Shown here one piece after another: positions 17,007-27,634 of a stretch of 64,000 bases of DNA. The stretch spans positions 744,001 through 808,000 of the forward strand of contig NZ_CP010976.1 of the NCBI RefSeq assembly GCF_000949425.1. The letters are read 5' to 3'. Position 1 is the stretch's first letter; every line of letters starts with the position of its first letter. The notes under the pieces were generated by a model. That model worked only from the letters and a program-made list of their open reading frames with translations. It ran no database searches and was not told where the DNA came from. Origin of the DNA: Paenibacillus sp. IHBB 10380 (lineage in GTDB: Bacteria; Bacillota; Bacilli; Paenibacillales; Paenibacillaceae). Both the position numbers and the translations under genes were made by a program.

Positions 17007-18437
17007 ATGGATTCGAATTTAGTAATGTACGCCTCTGCTATCGTTGCTGTATTAATCGTAATTTATATGTTAATTAAAAAAATGGATATAAAAATCACAC
17101 TTTTCTTAATGGGTATAGTACTCATATTGATTAGTATGGGTATGGGAAAAGAGATAGCAGTTAAAGACTTTATATCAACGGGATCTATCTGGCTAGATCC
17201 GCTCCAGGTCATAGTCGTGCAGTTCAAACAAACTTTCGGTGCTGCAGGATTTATTATTCTCATGCTAGGCGGATACACAGCCTATATGTCTTCAATTGGT
17301 GCAAATGAAGTAACGGTGAATGCTCTAACGAAACCAATATCAAAAATCAAATCAGTGTATGTTTTAGTTCCTATCGTATTTTTATTAGGGAATGCACTTT
17401 CACTCGTTATTCCTAGTGCTTCAAATTTAGCAATCATATTACTTGCAACCTTATTTCCAATATTAAGAAAAACGGGTATGTCTGCTTTGACGGCCGGTGC
17501 TGTTATTGCTACTTCAGCAACTATAGTCCCAACTCCTTTAGGAAGCGACAATGTGGCGATAGCTGAAGAATTGGCAAAACATTCATCATTCGCAGGCTTA
17601 ACTGTAACAGACTATGTATTTAACTATCATGCCTTAGTTTCAATACCAACGTTGATATTTATAGCTGTCGTTCATTACTTCTGGCAGAAGAGAATGGATA
17701 AAAAATCAAATCTACATTTACAAGCTGGAAACGAAGACAATGTTGAAGTAGGCAATGCCGAAGTAATCAGTGGGGGGAAGTTATATAAAACGGTATATGC
17801 GCTTCTTCCTATCTTCCCAATTATTCTTTTATTAGGTGCTTACGGTGTGCAACTTACTACAGGTAATTCAGTAGATATTAGTGTTGAGGTGGCAACATTA
17901 GTTTCGTTTGTCCTCGCTATAGTATGTGAGTTAATTAGACATAAGGGGAATAAGAACGTTCTAGAAAAGACGGAAGCCTTCTTTAAAGGAATGGGTGGAG
18001 CTGTTCCCATCGTGGCATTGTTAGTTGCTGCCTCCGTTTTTGTAACAGGTTTAAAGTCAATTGGCTTGGTTGACGAGCTTCAATCAGCGATGCAAAATAT
18101 TCAAGGGAATGGGTTAGACTTTATTCTACCTCTTGTAATAGTAGCCTTGACTGCTCTTATAGTCATATTAAGCGGAAGTGGTACTGCTCTGATTTTTGCA
18201 ATGGTGCCTTTAATCGTTCCATTAGCTGTAGCAGCTGGAATTAGCCCAATCGCGCTTTCTGTTCCTATGGGTCTATCAGGAAACCTATTCCGAGCTGTTT
18301 CTCCTGTAGCTGCAGTGGTGTTAATCGTTGCTGGAACAATTAAAGTCGATCCAATTGCCATTGTAAAAAGAACATCCGTACCTATGATTGCTGGTGTAGT
18401 ATTTATGTTTATATTATCCATGATTATTTTCCTGTAA
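17007..18437 (+). CDS. DcuC/ion-transporter superfamily permease, predicted nucleoside or ribose carrier
   Basis: 476-aa integral membrane protein with about 12 hydrophobic helices and a two-repeat organisation; polar re-entrant signatures appear as NALSLVIPSASNLAI with ATSATIVPTPLGSDN in the first half and LSGSGTALIFAM in the second. The helix pattern and Ser/Pro-rich signatures look like DcuC or related anion carriers, usually annotated as C4-dicarboxylate transporters. Being last in an operon for nucleoside hydrolysis suggests it instead carries nucleosides or ribose. RBS AAGGGGGAAG precedes ATG 17007. There is no terminator of its own; the duplicated terminator at 18499 ends the operon. 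Confidence 0.75.
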   Translation: MDSNLVMYASAIVAVLIVIYMLIKKMDIKITLFLMGIVLILISMGMGKEIAVKDFISTGSIWLDPLQVIVVQFKQTFGAAGFIILMLGGYTAYMSSIGANEVTVNALTKPISKIKSVYVLVPIVFLLGNALSLVIPSASNLAIILLATLFPILRKTGMSALTAGAVIATSATIVPTPLGSDNVAIAEELAKHSSFAGLTVTDYVFNYHALVSIPTLIFIAVVHYFWQKRMDKKSNLHLQAGNEDNVEVGNAEVISGGKLYKTVYALLPIFPIILLLGAYGVQLTTGNSVDISVEVATLVSFVLAIVCELIRHKGNKNVLEKTEAFFKGMGGAVPIVALLVAASVFVTGLKSIGLVDELQSAMQNIQGNGLDFILPLVIVALTALIVILSGSGTALIFAMVPLIVPLAVAAGISPIALSVPMGLSGNLFRAVSPVAAVVLIVAGTIKVDPIAIVKRTSVPMIAGVVFMFILSMIIFL

Positions 18438-18498
18438 ATCGTTTATAGACTACATCTTTTGTAGCAAACAAGATGATTGTGATGAAATCGCCGTACTT

Positions 18499-18545
18499 AA
18501 GATACTGAACTGACTTGACAATGATCATGTCAGTTTGGTATTTTT
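18499..18545 (+). terminator. Terminator at the right edge of the island
   Basis: AGATACTGAACTGAC pairs with GTCAGTTTGGTATTT including G-U pairs, then TTTT. The same fold as the copy at 13792 with compensating changes. Confidence 0.8.
18515..18544 (+). promoter_or_regulatory. Possible hrcA promoter embedded in the terminator
   Basis: TTGACA (18515-18520), 18-base spacer, TATTTT (18539-18544), placing the start close to CIRCE. The TTGACA lies in the terminator loop. The same layout is present in the upstream repeat copy (TTGACA at 13808). Confidence 0.45.
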
Positions 18546-18555
18546 GTATTAGCAG

Positions 18556-18582
18556 TTAGCACTCATTGAATGTGAGTGCTAA
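18556..18582 (+). promoter_or_regulatory. CIRCE operator
   Basis: Perfect TTAGCACTC - nine bases - GAGTGCTAA. Bound by HrcA; it places hrcA and the downstream chaperone genes under heat-shock repression. Confidence 0.98.
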
Positions 18583-18620
18583 CGATGGTGAAAATTAGCC
18601 GACTGCGAGGAGGGAAAGAT

Positions 18621-19652
18621 ATGTTAACCGAACGCCAAAGAATGATACTCAATGCCATAGTTGACGATTATATCCGATCTGCCGAGCCCGTCGGTTCTCG
18701 TAGCATTTCCAAGCGAGGAGACGTTGGTTATAGCCCAGCTACGATTCGTAATGAAATGGCTGACCTGGAGGAATTAGGATTTCTAGAACAACCTCATACC
18801 TCCGCGGGGAGAATACCTTCCCATAAAGGTTACCGTTACTATGTGGATCATATGGCTCCATGGAATTCACTTAAGCCTGCTGAGCTAGAAACGATGCGCA
18901 CATTTTTTGCCGAGAAATTAAATGCTATGGAACAAGTGATTCAACAATCTGCAATGATTCTTTCCCATATGACGAACTATACCTCGATTCTTCTTGGCCC
19001 GGAAGTGTTTCATACATCATTGCGTCATTTTCAATTGCTTCCGATCAATGAGACTACAGCAGTTGCAATTATTGTAACTAGTACAGGTCAAGTAGAGAAC
19101 AAGACGGTAAAAATTCCTCAGGGAGTTTCTGTTTCAGAAATGGAGAGAGTGGTAAATTTGCTTAATAGCAAATTAATCAACGTTCCTCTCTATAAGTTGA
19201 AATCTCGTCTGTACTCGGAGATCAGTCAGGAATTGGAACGTCATACTTCGCACTATGAGGAGTTGCTCCTCGTGCTTGATTCTGTGCTTGATAATGATAA
19301 TGAGCAGCGCGTATACCTAAGCGGTACAACGAATATGCTGACTCAACCCGAGTTCAAAGATGTAGATAAAGTGAAGACCATTCTAGATTTACTTGAAGAA
19401 ACACCCACATTAATGAAAATGATGTCGCCTACCTTAGGAGACGGGGGTATTCACGTCCGAATCGGTACTGAGAATGATCATGAAGCTTTTGCTAACTGTA
19501 GCTTGATTACTGCGACATATTCTCTGGAAGGCGAGGCTTTAGGAACCATTGGAATTCTAGGGCCGACGCGCATGGATTATGCAAGAGTCATGAATATTCT
19601 TGGGATACTCTCCAAAGATTTAACGACATTATTGTCACATTGGTATAAATAG
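18621..19652 (+). CDS. hrcA: Heat-inducible transcription repressor HrcA
   Basis: Represses class I heat-shock genes by binding CIRCE; its activity depends on chaperonin in Bacillus. 343 aa, full length: N-terminal winged helix (MLTERQRMILNAIVDDYI, SPATIRNEMADLEELGFL, HTSAGRIPS) followed by the dimer/GAF-like domain. ATG 18621 follows GAGGAGGG; the frame opens at 18576 but that lies inside CIRCE. Twelve bases separate it from an archaeal-type chaperonin gene, an unusual neighbour, since grpE usually follows. Confidence 0.96.
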   Translation: MLTERQRMILNAIVDDYIRSAEPVGSRSISKRGDVGYSPATIRNEMADLEELGFLEQPHTSAGRIPSHKGYRYYVDHMAPWNSLKPAELETMRTFFAEKLNAMEQVIQQSAMILSHMTNYTSILLGPEVFHTSLRHFQLLPINETTAVAIIVTSTGQVENKTVKIPQGVSVSEMERVVNLLNSKLINVPLYKLKSRLYSEISQELERHTSHYEELLLVLDSVLDNDNEQRVYLSGTTNMLTQPEFKDVDKVKTILDLLEETPTLMKMMSPTLGDGGIHVRIGTENDHEAFANCSLITATYSLEGEALGTIGILGPTRMDYARVMNILGILSKDLTTLLSHWYK

Positions 19653-19664
19653 GGAGTGAAAACA

Positions 19665-21221
19665 ATGAGCCAAGGACAGCAGCCAGTTCGCGAAGGTGAG
19701 GAGCGTTATGCTACCTTGCTTAACAACAGCAACGCAGTCCGTGCCATTACTTCTGCGGTGGAAGGCACACTCGGTCCTAAAGGACTGGATGTTATGCTAG
19801 TAGGAGCCCGAGGAGAAGTTATTATTACCAATGACGGAGTCACGATTTTGGACAAAATAGATGTAAGCCATCCTGCAGCAAGCTTGCTTATTCAAGTGGC
19901 AAGATCACAGCAAAGGAAGGTGGGCGATGGGACAACCACAGCCACGGTATTAGCTGGAGCGCTAGTGCAAGAAGGTGTAGCACAGATCGTGAAGGGCGTA
20001 CCCGCATCTAAAGTAGTCACAGGCATGCTTCAAGGCATTACATTCGCGATTGAATCATTATATCGCCGTGTTCATGTTATTTCAGGACTTGAAGATCCTT
20101 TGTTAGAGAAGACGGCTTATGTTGCGGGTCGTGAACGCAGTGATATTGTCGATCTGGTTATGAAGGCTGCTGTTAAGATAGGAATCCCAAAGCTTACGGA
20201 TCCGACATTTGTTCTTGCTGATTCTGTCGTGGCTATTGAGAAGGCTGATCATGAAGTTTTTGAAGGTATTCTATTACGACAAAAGCCGATCCATGTTCAT
20301 GGAAAGTCAGCATTAGAGGTTACTCGAATATTGGTACTTCATGATGCGCTTGAACCCGAATTATTGGACGACGAAGTGCTGACTACCGAAGCTGGCTTTG
20401 CTCGCTTTATGGAGCTGCGTGAACAATTCGGTAGGGAACTATTACGGTTATCAGAGCTTGGTGTAGGACTGATTTTGCTGGAGCGTGGAATTCATCCAGA
20501 CGCGGAGCAGTTCTGCTTAGATCACGAAATGATGGTCATTCAACGCGTAGGACGCCATGAGCTGGGTAGGATATGCGAGATGACAGGCGCAGTTCCACTT
20601 CGTCGTACTGCGTTACATAAGGATTGTGAACAACTTGAGCGTCTATTAGGTTGTTCTCCTCGGGTTGCCTATGACGAAGAACTGCAGCGTGTTCGTATAC
20701 ACAGTGATGGAACAAGTCATGAACCCGTGGTTACAATCATTGTCGGAGCTAGCACGGCCGAAATAGTTGGAGAATCAGCACGTATTACAGGAGATGCTGC
20801 TTCAGCTGTTCAGGCAGCTTTAGCTGGTGGTGTATTGCCTGGTGGAGGAACAGTGGAACTTGCTGTATCCTATGAGTTAGAACGTCGCAGAGAGGCAGTC
20901 AAAGGCATGGAAGCTTTCGGAATCGCAGCTGTTGCAGCAGCATTACGTAAACCTATGTCGCAAATCCTGTTGAATGCTGGATATAACCCTCTGGAGAAAG
21001 TAGAAGAAGCACGAGCTGCACAACATACAGAGGATTGTGATAGTATGGGCATGGACTGTGATTCAGGTCTTGTCATTAATTATGTGACAGAAGGTATTGT
21101 GGATCCGGCACCCGTCAAGATCCACGGTCTGAAGGCAGCAGGTGAAGTGGCTGCAGCAATACTTCGTATTCATAACGTGATTAAAATGAGGGAAGAGGAT
21201 GAACGGATGAATGAAGATTAA
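19665..21221 (+). CDS. Archaeal-type (group II/III) chaperonin, TCP-1/Cpn60 family
   Basis: 518-aa ATP-dependent folding chamber subunit. It matches thermosome/CCT proteins rather than Gro[15 protein letters not shown] (35-47), NDGVTIL (56-62), [19 protein letters not shown] (87-98), a mid-protein [19 protein letters not shown] with [15 protein letters not shown], and the ending [19 protein letters not shown]. The acidic tail lacks GroEL's GGM repeats. ATG 19665 is eight bases after AGGGAG; GTG 19656 is an unlikely alternative. It lies in the CIRCE-hrcA-grpE-dnaK cluster, so HrcA control and cooperation with DnaK are inferred. Bacterial group III chaperonins of some Firmicutes are known to sit with dnaK genes. 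An unfunctional paralogue is unlikely, as all nucleotide motifs are intact. Confidence 0.88.
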   Translation: MSQGQQPVREGEERYATLLNNSNAVRAITSAVEGTLGPKGLDVMLVGARGEVIITNDGVTILDKIDVSHPAASLLIQVARSQQRKVGDGTTTATVLAGALVQEGVAQIVKGVPASKVVTGMLQGITFAIESLYRRVHVISGLEDPLLEKTAYVAGRERSDIVDLVMKAAVKIGIPKLTDPTFVLADSVVAIEKADHEVFEGILLRQKPIHVHGKSALEVTRILVLHDALEPELLDDEVLTTEAGFARFMELREQFGRELLRLSELGVGLILLERGIHPDAEQFCLDHEMMVIQRVGRHELGRICEMTGAVPLRRTALHKDCEQLERLLGCSPRVAYDEELQRVRIHSDGTSHEPVVTIIVGASTAEIVGESARITGDAASAVQAALAGGVLPGGGTVELAVSYELERRREAVKGMEAFGIAAVAAALRKPMSQILLNAGYNPLEKVEEARAAQHTEDCDSMGMDCDSGLVINYVTEGIVDPAPVKIHGLKAAGEVAAAILRIHNVIKMREEDERMNED

Positions 21222-21300
21222 CAGCCGAACATGTTCTCCAAGACCTCATATTAAATAATCATTTTATATTAAGCTAGTAGTATAAGGAGGTAAAGACATC

Positions 21301-21867
21301 TTGAAAGATGAACAACAGCAGGAAATGAACGAAATTGTAGAAGAAACGGTTACACAGGCTACAGAAGCGAATGTTGAACAAATGGAGTCTTCACTAGATC
21401 AGGACGCATCTTCTCTAGAGGCTGAAGTTACAAGACTTCAAGGACTTGCAGATGAGAATCAACAACGACTTCTTCGTACTCAGGCGGATTTTGATAACTA
21501 TCGCAAACGTACACAAAAAGAGAAAGAAGACTTTGCTAAATACGCATCAACCCAGATCATAAACGGTTTATTGCCTGTTATTGATAATTTTGAGCGTGCC
21601 ATTGCAACCGCTGGAGATGATACAAATTTTGAGTCTTTCTCCAAAGGCGTGAGTATGATCTTCCGTCAATTGGAAGGCGTATTGCAAGCTGAAGGATTGA
21701 GTGCAATGGAAACCGTAGGTCAAGCTTTTAATCCTGAATTTCATCAAGCTATTATGCAAGTGGAAAGTGAAGAATATCCTGAAGGTACAATTGTTGAAGA
21801 AGTACAAAAAGGATATATGTTAAAAGATAAAGTGCTTCGCCCAGCGATGGTTAAAACAAGCGTATAG
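21301..21867 (+). CDS. grpE: Nucleotide exchange factor GrpE
   Basis: Releases ADP from DnaK. 188 aa: an acidic, poorly ordered N-terminus, a long coiled coil (about 38-85, QRLLRTQADFDNYRKRTQKE) and a C-terminal beta-wing with GQAFNPEFHQAI and VLRPAMVKTSV. The start is TTG 21301, ten bases after AAGGAGG; no in-frame ATG lies closer. Between the chaperonin and dnaK. Confidence 0.96.
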   Translation: MKDEQQQEMNEIVEETVTQATEANVEQMESSLDQDASSLEAEVTRLQGLADENQQRLLRTQADFDNYRKRTQKEKEDFAKYASTQIINGLLPVIDNFERAIATAGDDTNFESFSKGVSMIFRQLEGVLQAEGLSAMETVGQAFNPEFHQAIMQVESEEYPEGTIVEEVQKGYMLKDKVLRPAMVKTSV

Positions 21868-21879
21868 CTGTTTGAATAA

Positions 21880-23775
<1,896 letters not shown>

Positions 23776-23778
23776 CCT

Positions 23779-23872
23779 ATAAAGAATGAAATAAAGGCGA
23801 ATCTTCATATTCTTGATTTTGATTTTCTTTAGGAATCAGAACTTGGGTGCGCAAAACTTTAGTTCAATCTAT
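23779..23872 (+). repeat. Palindromic intergenic element, copy 3 of 3
   Basis: Left end ATAAAGAATGAAATAAAG, right end CTTTAGTTCAATCTAT; the inside has AAAGGCGAATCTTCAT, a hairpin (TTCTTGATT with AATCAGAA) and CTTGGGTGCGCAAAAC. Starts three bases after the dnaK stop codon. Confidence 0.8.
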
Positions 23873-23910
23873 ATAATATAGAGTTTCCTTCATGAGTTGA
23901 GGGGAGAACA

Positions 23911-23954
23911 GGGAAGGTCAAAGCCGGGGCATCCCGTGCTTTGACTTTCCTTTT
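23911..23954 (+). terminator. Strong terminator between dnaK and dnaJ
   Basis: GGAAGGTCAAAGC pairs with GCTTTGACTTTCC; the inner CGGG-GCAT-CCCG extends the stem; TTTT follows. A possible dnaJ promoter lies after it (TTGTCC, then TCTATA or CTATAT after 17-18 bases). Confidence 0.88.
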
Positions 23955-24024
23955 GTCCCAAGGTTTAGGTATCTATCTATATTAGAATATTAGTATATTA
24001 TTGAAGGTTAGTGGGGGTGGAAGA

Positions 24025-25146
24025 GTGGCTGAGAAGCGCGATTATTACGAGGTACTGAGCGTTGGTAGAGACGCTTCAGATGAAGATATCAAGAAAGCTT
24101 ATCGCAAATTGGCTCGCCAATATCACCCAGATGTTAATAAAGCAGATGATGCTGAGGCCAAGTTCAAGGAAGTAAAAGAAGCTTATGATGTGTTGAGTGA
24201 TGGTCAGAAGAGAGCAGGATATGACCAATATGGACACGTAGATCCGAATCAAGGTGGCGGTGGATTCTCTGGCGACTTTGGCGGAGGAGGCATGGGTGAT
24301 ATCTTTGATATGTTCTTCGGTGGCGGTGGCGGACGTCGTGATCCTAACGCACCGCAACGAGGGAACGATCTACAATATACGATGACTATTGAATTCAAGG
24401 AAGCTGTATTCGGTAAAGAAAGTGATATTACGATTCCGCGTACAGAAACTTGTGATACCTGTCATGGTTCTGGTGCTAAGGCAGGAACGAAGCCTCACAC
24501 ATGTTCTGTGTGTAATGGTAGTGGACAACAAGAAGTCGTGCAGAATACACCATTCGGTAGAATGGTGAATCGTCGTGCATGTTCCAATTGCAGTGGTACA
24601 GGTCAAATTATTAAAGATCGCTGTACAACTTGTTCAGGGCAAGGAAAAGTTAAGAAGCAGCGCAAAATTCATGTCAAAATTCCAGCTGGTGTGGATGAAG
24701 GCGCGCAATTGCGCATGACTGGTGAAGGTGAAAGTGGGCTTCGTGGAGGACCGTCAGGCGATCTGTATATCGTTATTCGTGTGAAAGCTCACGAATTCTT
24801 CGAGCGTGAAGGAGACGATATTTATTGTGAGATTCCATTAACCTTTGCTCAAGCTGCTCTCGGTGATGAGATTGAAATTCCAACCTTATCCGATAAGGTT
24901 AAGCTTAAAATTCCAGCGGGTACACAAACAGGAACGTTCTTCCGTCTGAAAGGAAGAGGAGTACCTCGTTTGCGGGGGATCGGACAAGGGGATCAGCATG
25001 TCAAAGTCGTGATCGTTACACCAAGTAATTTGAGCGATGAACAAAAGGATCTACTACGTCAGATTGCTTCGCTAGATGGTGAGAAGACCCATGAGAATGA
25101 ACAATCTTTTTTTGATCGTGTAAAAAAAGCATTCCGTGGTGATTGA
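24025..25146 (+). CDS. dnaJ: Chaperone protein DnaJ (Hsp40)
   Basis: Delivers clients to DnaK and triggers its ATPase. 373 aa: J domain with HPD at 34-36, Gly/Phe-rich region (about 75-105), four CxxCxGxG zinc repeats ([32 protein letters not shown]), then the two C-terminal beta domains. GTG 24025 is chosen because the next residues [10 protein letters not shown] begin the J domain; TTG 24001 would add an unconserved GGG-rich leader. Probably transcribed partly on its own because of the terminator upstream. Confidence 0.96.
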   Translation: MAEKRDYYEVLSVGRDASDEDIKKAYRKLARQYHPDVNKADDAEAKFKEVKEAYDVLSDGQKRAGYDQYGHVDPNQGGGGFSGDFGGGGMGDIFDMFFGGGGGRRDPNAPQRGNDLQYTMTIEFKEAVFGKESDITIPRTETCDTCHGSGAKAGTKPHTCSVCNGSGQQEVVQNTPFGRMVNRRACSNCSGTGQIIKDRCTTCSGQGKVKKQRKIHVKIPAGVDEGAQLRMTGEGESGLRGGPSGDLYIVIRVKAHEFFEREGDDIYCEIPLTFAQAALGDEIEIPTLSDKVKLKIPAGTQTGTFFRLKGRGVPRLRGIGQGDQHVKVVIVTPSNLSDEQKDLLRQIASLDGEKTHENEQSFFDRVKKAFRGD

Positions 25147-25185
25147 TAGATAGAACGCTAAACTAGATTATAAATTACGAATCAG

Positions 25186-25215
25186 AAAGTCCGGCCATAA
25201 AGGTCGGACTTTTTG
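25186..25215 (+). terminator. Terminator after dnaJ
   Basis: AAAGTCCGGCC pairs with GGTCGGACTTT (one bulge), followed by a T run. Confidence 0.85.
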
Positions 25216-25314
25216 GTGTGTCATGAAGCATAAAAAAATGCTGTGGCGGCAACCTACTAGTAGGTCGGAGGCAGTTGAAGAAATAAATCCAATGAAGAGT
25301 GGGTGGATTTGAAT

Positions 25315-25587
25315 ATGATGGAGAAGAATATATTAGCTTATTTCAAAAGTCCTGAACAGGCAGACGGTGTAGCTAGAAAACTTCAATCTTTACGTATTGT
25401 AGATATGTCCATTGATCGTTTCGGAGATGCAGGTACTGCAACAGCAACTACTATTACAAGCGAATGGAGTAATGGGGGATATGATGATGTTACAAAGGGA
25501 TATGATATTCTGTTGACCCTCGTTCTTGAAGAGTCATCTTTAGAACCGGCTAAACGCATTATTGAGGAAGCTGGGGGAATGATATAA
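25315..25587 (+). CDS. Small conserved-looking hypothetical protein
   Basis: 90 aa, not recognised. It is probably real: a GGGTGG ribosome site lies eight bases before ATG 25315, a second small gene follows 33 bases later, and the sequence alternates predicted strands and helices (KNILAYFKSPEQADGVARKL...GYDILLTLVLEESSLEPAKRIIEEAG). This resembles a single ferredoxin-like or YflT/GSP17M-like domain. No Cys, no signal peptide, no membrane helix, so cytosolic. ATG 25318 is an alternative start. Confidence 0.65.
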   Translation: MMEKNILAYFKSPEQADGVARKLQSLRIVDMSIDRFGDAGTATATTITSEWSNGGYDDVTKGYDILLTLVLEESSLEPAKRIIEEAGGMI

Positions 25588-25620
25588 TCGTTACATTACT
25601 AATTGGAGAGGGTGTTTAGG

Positions 25621-25803
25621 ATGACTCGAAAAGAACGTAAGAATCACATTATGACGAAGACAGAGAAGACAATAGAACTCATGTCCTCTAAACTAGAGGA
25701 TGTAGAATTCTCAGCTCTATCGGCTGATAAAGATGACGTGGAGGCTCTAGTTCGTAGTGAAGAAGCGGATGGACGTCAGCTAAGAAGGATGGAATCTAAA
25801 TAA
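25621..25803 (+). CDS. Small charged hypothetical protein
   Basis: 60 aa, very rich in Lys, Arg, Glu and Asp, predicted largely helical or disordered (MTRKERKNHIMTKTEKTIEL...). No domain recognised. ATG 25621 lies close to AGAGGGTGTTTAGG. It shares the interval between dnaJ and prmA with the preceding small gene and is followed by a strong terminator, so the two probably form one transcript. Confidence 0.6.
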   Translation: MTRKERKNHIMTKTEKTIELMSSKLEDVEFSALSADKDDVEALVRSEEADGRQLRRMESK

Positions 25804-25827
25804 GTGAATTCTAAGGTGAAATTGAAC

Positions 25828-25868
25828 ACGGCTATGACATCCATATGAGGATGTCATAGCCGTTTTTT
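25828..25868 (+). terminator. Terminator after the two small genes
   Basis: ACGGCTATGACATCC pairs perfectly with GGATGTCATAGCCGT, then TTTTTT. Confidence 0.93.
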
Positions 25869-25954
25869 ATACAGTCGTTAAAATTTTGTACACAGGTCAT
25901 CATGTATAGTACAATAATACGTATGCAATGTTACAGAGAGGAAGAAAACACATA

Positions 25955-26917
25955 ATGTTATGGCATGAATTTACGATACATACCACGGAGGAATCGATTG
26001 AGATGATTTCCAATTTCCTGCATGAAGCAGGAGCAGGTGGCGTATCTATTGAAGAGTCTGGAACACTAAATAAAGTTAGGGATACCAAATATGGTGAGCT
26101 GTATGACAAGCCACTAAACGACATTCCAGAAGGGCAAGCCGATATCAAAGGCTATTTCTATGAAGAGACAGGTATTGAAGAGGTTGTTACATCGGTGAAG
26201 CAACGGATTGAGGAACTTAGTCAGTATGGTATAGATACGGGCGAAGTTCGTTACGAAGTTAGAATCGTGAACGAAGATGAATGGGCCAACCAGTGGAAGC
26301 AATATTTCAAACCCCTACGTGTAACGGATAAACTTACAATTAAGCCTACTTGGGAAGACTATACGCCCGAACCTGGAGAGCAATTAATTCATCTAGATCC
26401 AGGGATGGCTTTTGGCACAGGAACGCATCCGACAACGTCGCTTTGTTTGCGTACATTAGAAAGTGTGATTCAAGGCGGAGAAGAGATCATAGACGTGGGT
26501 ACAGGCTCTGGGATATTGGCTATAGGTGCGATCTTGCTAGGGGCCAAGCATGTATTGGCAGTTGATCTAGACCCTGTTGCTGTAGATAGTGCTAGAGAAA
26601 ATACGGCTTTAAATGAGTTGACTGAGAACATAACGATTAAAGAAAGTGATCTACTCTCTGTGTTTACTAAGCAGGGACAGAACTTAGGAGTCACATTACC
26701 AGTAAATATCGTTGTAGCAAATATTTTGGCGGAGATTATTTTAATGCTTATTGATGATGTATACCAAGTGCTAGAGCCAGGAGGGATATTCATTACCTCT
26801 GGAATCTATAGCAATAAAGAAGAGGTAGTGCGAGAGGCACTTATTAGCTCTAATTTTGAAGTGATGTCTGTGAATCGCGAGGAAGAATGGATCGCCTTTG
26901 TGGCAAGAAAGAGGTAA
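25955..26917 (+). CDS. prmA: Ribosomal protein L11 methyltransferase
   Basis: SAM-dependent methyltransferase that modifies L11. 320 aa: N-terminal L11-recognition domain (WHEFTIHTTEESIEMISN), linker with EDEWANQWKQYFKP, then the Rossmann domain with GMAFGTGTHPTTSLCL, DVGTGSGILAIGA and VVANILAEI. ATG 25955 after AGAGAGGAAG; the frame is open from 25928 without a better ribosome site. First gene of a tight run prmA-M50 protease-rsmE-mtaB, matching the order downstream of dnaJ in B. subtilis apart from the protease. Confidence 0.95.
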   Translation: MLWHEFTIHTTEESIEMISNFLHEAGAGGVSIEESGTLNKVRDTKYGELYDKPLNDIPEGQADIKGYFYEETGIEEVVTSVKQRIEELSQYGIDTGEVRYEVRIVNEDEWANQWKQYFKPLRVTDKLTIKPTWEDYTPEPGEQLIHLDPGMAFGTGTHPTTSLCLRTLESVIQGGEEIIDVGTGSGILAIGAILLGAKHVLAVDLDPVAVDSARENTALNELTENITIKESDLLSVFTKQGQNLGVTLPVNIVVANILAEIILMLIDDVYQVLEPGGIFITSGIYSNKEEVVREALISSNFEVMSVNREEEWIAFVARKR

Positions 26918-26920
26918 CTA

Positions 26921-27604
26921 ATGGATTTTCTGAACCAAATACTTATATTTCCCATCGATAAAATGCCGTTTTATTTGATGGCTATCATCATTGCTTTTAC
27001 AGTGCATGAGTTCTCTCACGCATACTTTGCGAATAAATTTGGTGATCCAACGGCTAAGTTATTGGGCCGTGTCACTTTGAACCCTACCGTGCACTTTGAT
27101 TTCTTCGGTATCGTTCTATTACTAATTGCCGGATTTGGATGGGCGAGACCCGTTCCAGTGAATCGTGACAATTTCAGTAAGCCGCGTTTAATGGGGATCA
27201 TTGTATCCGCTGCAGGACCTATAAGCAATTTCTTGTTAGGGGTACTGGGTTCTCTCATTTATGTATCGCTCGTTCAGTTTGGTGTATTTGATGCGATCAC
27301 GAATGCGAAATTAGCAGAGGCCTTGTACACATTCTTACAACTATTTATTCTAATGAATTTTGTACTGTTTCTATTTAATTTGATTCCATTGCCTCCACTG
27401 GATGGATACCGTATTCTTGAAGATATCGTACCGCCACAGGCTAGAATGACGTTGAAGAAGTTCGAGCAGTGGTCCGTGTTTATCTTTTTGTTGATCGTGT
27501 TTATTCCCCAGCTTCGTGCCTATACGATTTCACCGCTATATAGAGCGGCACAAGGGTTATACGAAAGTTTCGGTCATATGTTCACGATGATGCTTGGTCA
27601 TTGA
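26921..27604 (+). CDS. Site-2 protease family (M50) membrane metalloprotease
   Basis: 227-aa integral membrane zinc protease. The HExxH motif is HEFSH (His29, Glu30, His33) in the first helix, and the third ligand is in NLIPLPPLDGYRI near residue 150. About five or six helices; no PDZ domain, so it belongs to the short S2P group rather than RseP. Starts three bases after prmA and is co-transcribed. Substrate unknown; short bacterial S2Ps often act in regulated membrane proteolysis. Confidence 0.87.
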   Translation: MDFLNQILIFPIDKMPFYLMAIIIAFTVHEFSHAYFANKFGDPTAKLLGRVTLNPTVHFDFFGIVLLLIAGFGWARPVPVNRDNFSKPRLMGIIVSAAGPISNFLLGVLGSLIYVSLVQFGVFDAITNAKLAEALYTFLQLFILMNFVLFLFNLIPLPPLDGYRILEDIVPPQARMTLKKFEQWSVFIFLLIVFIPQLRAYTISPLYRAAQGLYESFGHMFTMMLGH

Positions 27605-27634
27605 ATCATGTTATGGATAGGATGCTGATATAAG

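Larger units (their letters stand above)
18448..18545 (+). repeat. 98-bp direct repeat, downstream copy, with acetyltransferase 3' remnant
   Basis: Bases 18448-18513 encode DYIFCSKQDDCDEIAVLKILN and stop, nearly identical to the end of the acetyltransferase at 13806, but without the rest of the gene. The terminator follows. It lies immediately after the island and directly before the hrcA control region. Confidence 0.9.

Noticed and set aside
18576..18620. N-terminal extension of HrcA
   Set aside because: It would begin within CIRCE; the AGGAGG site points to ATG 18621.
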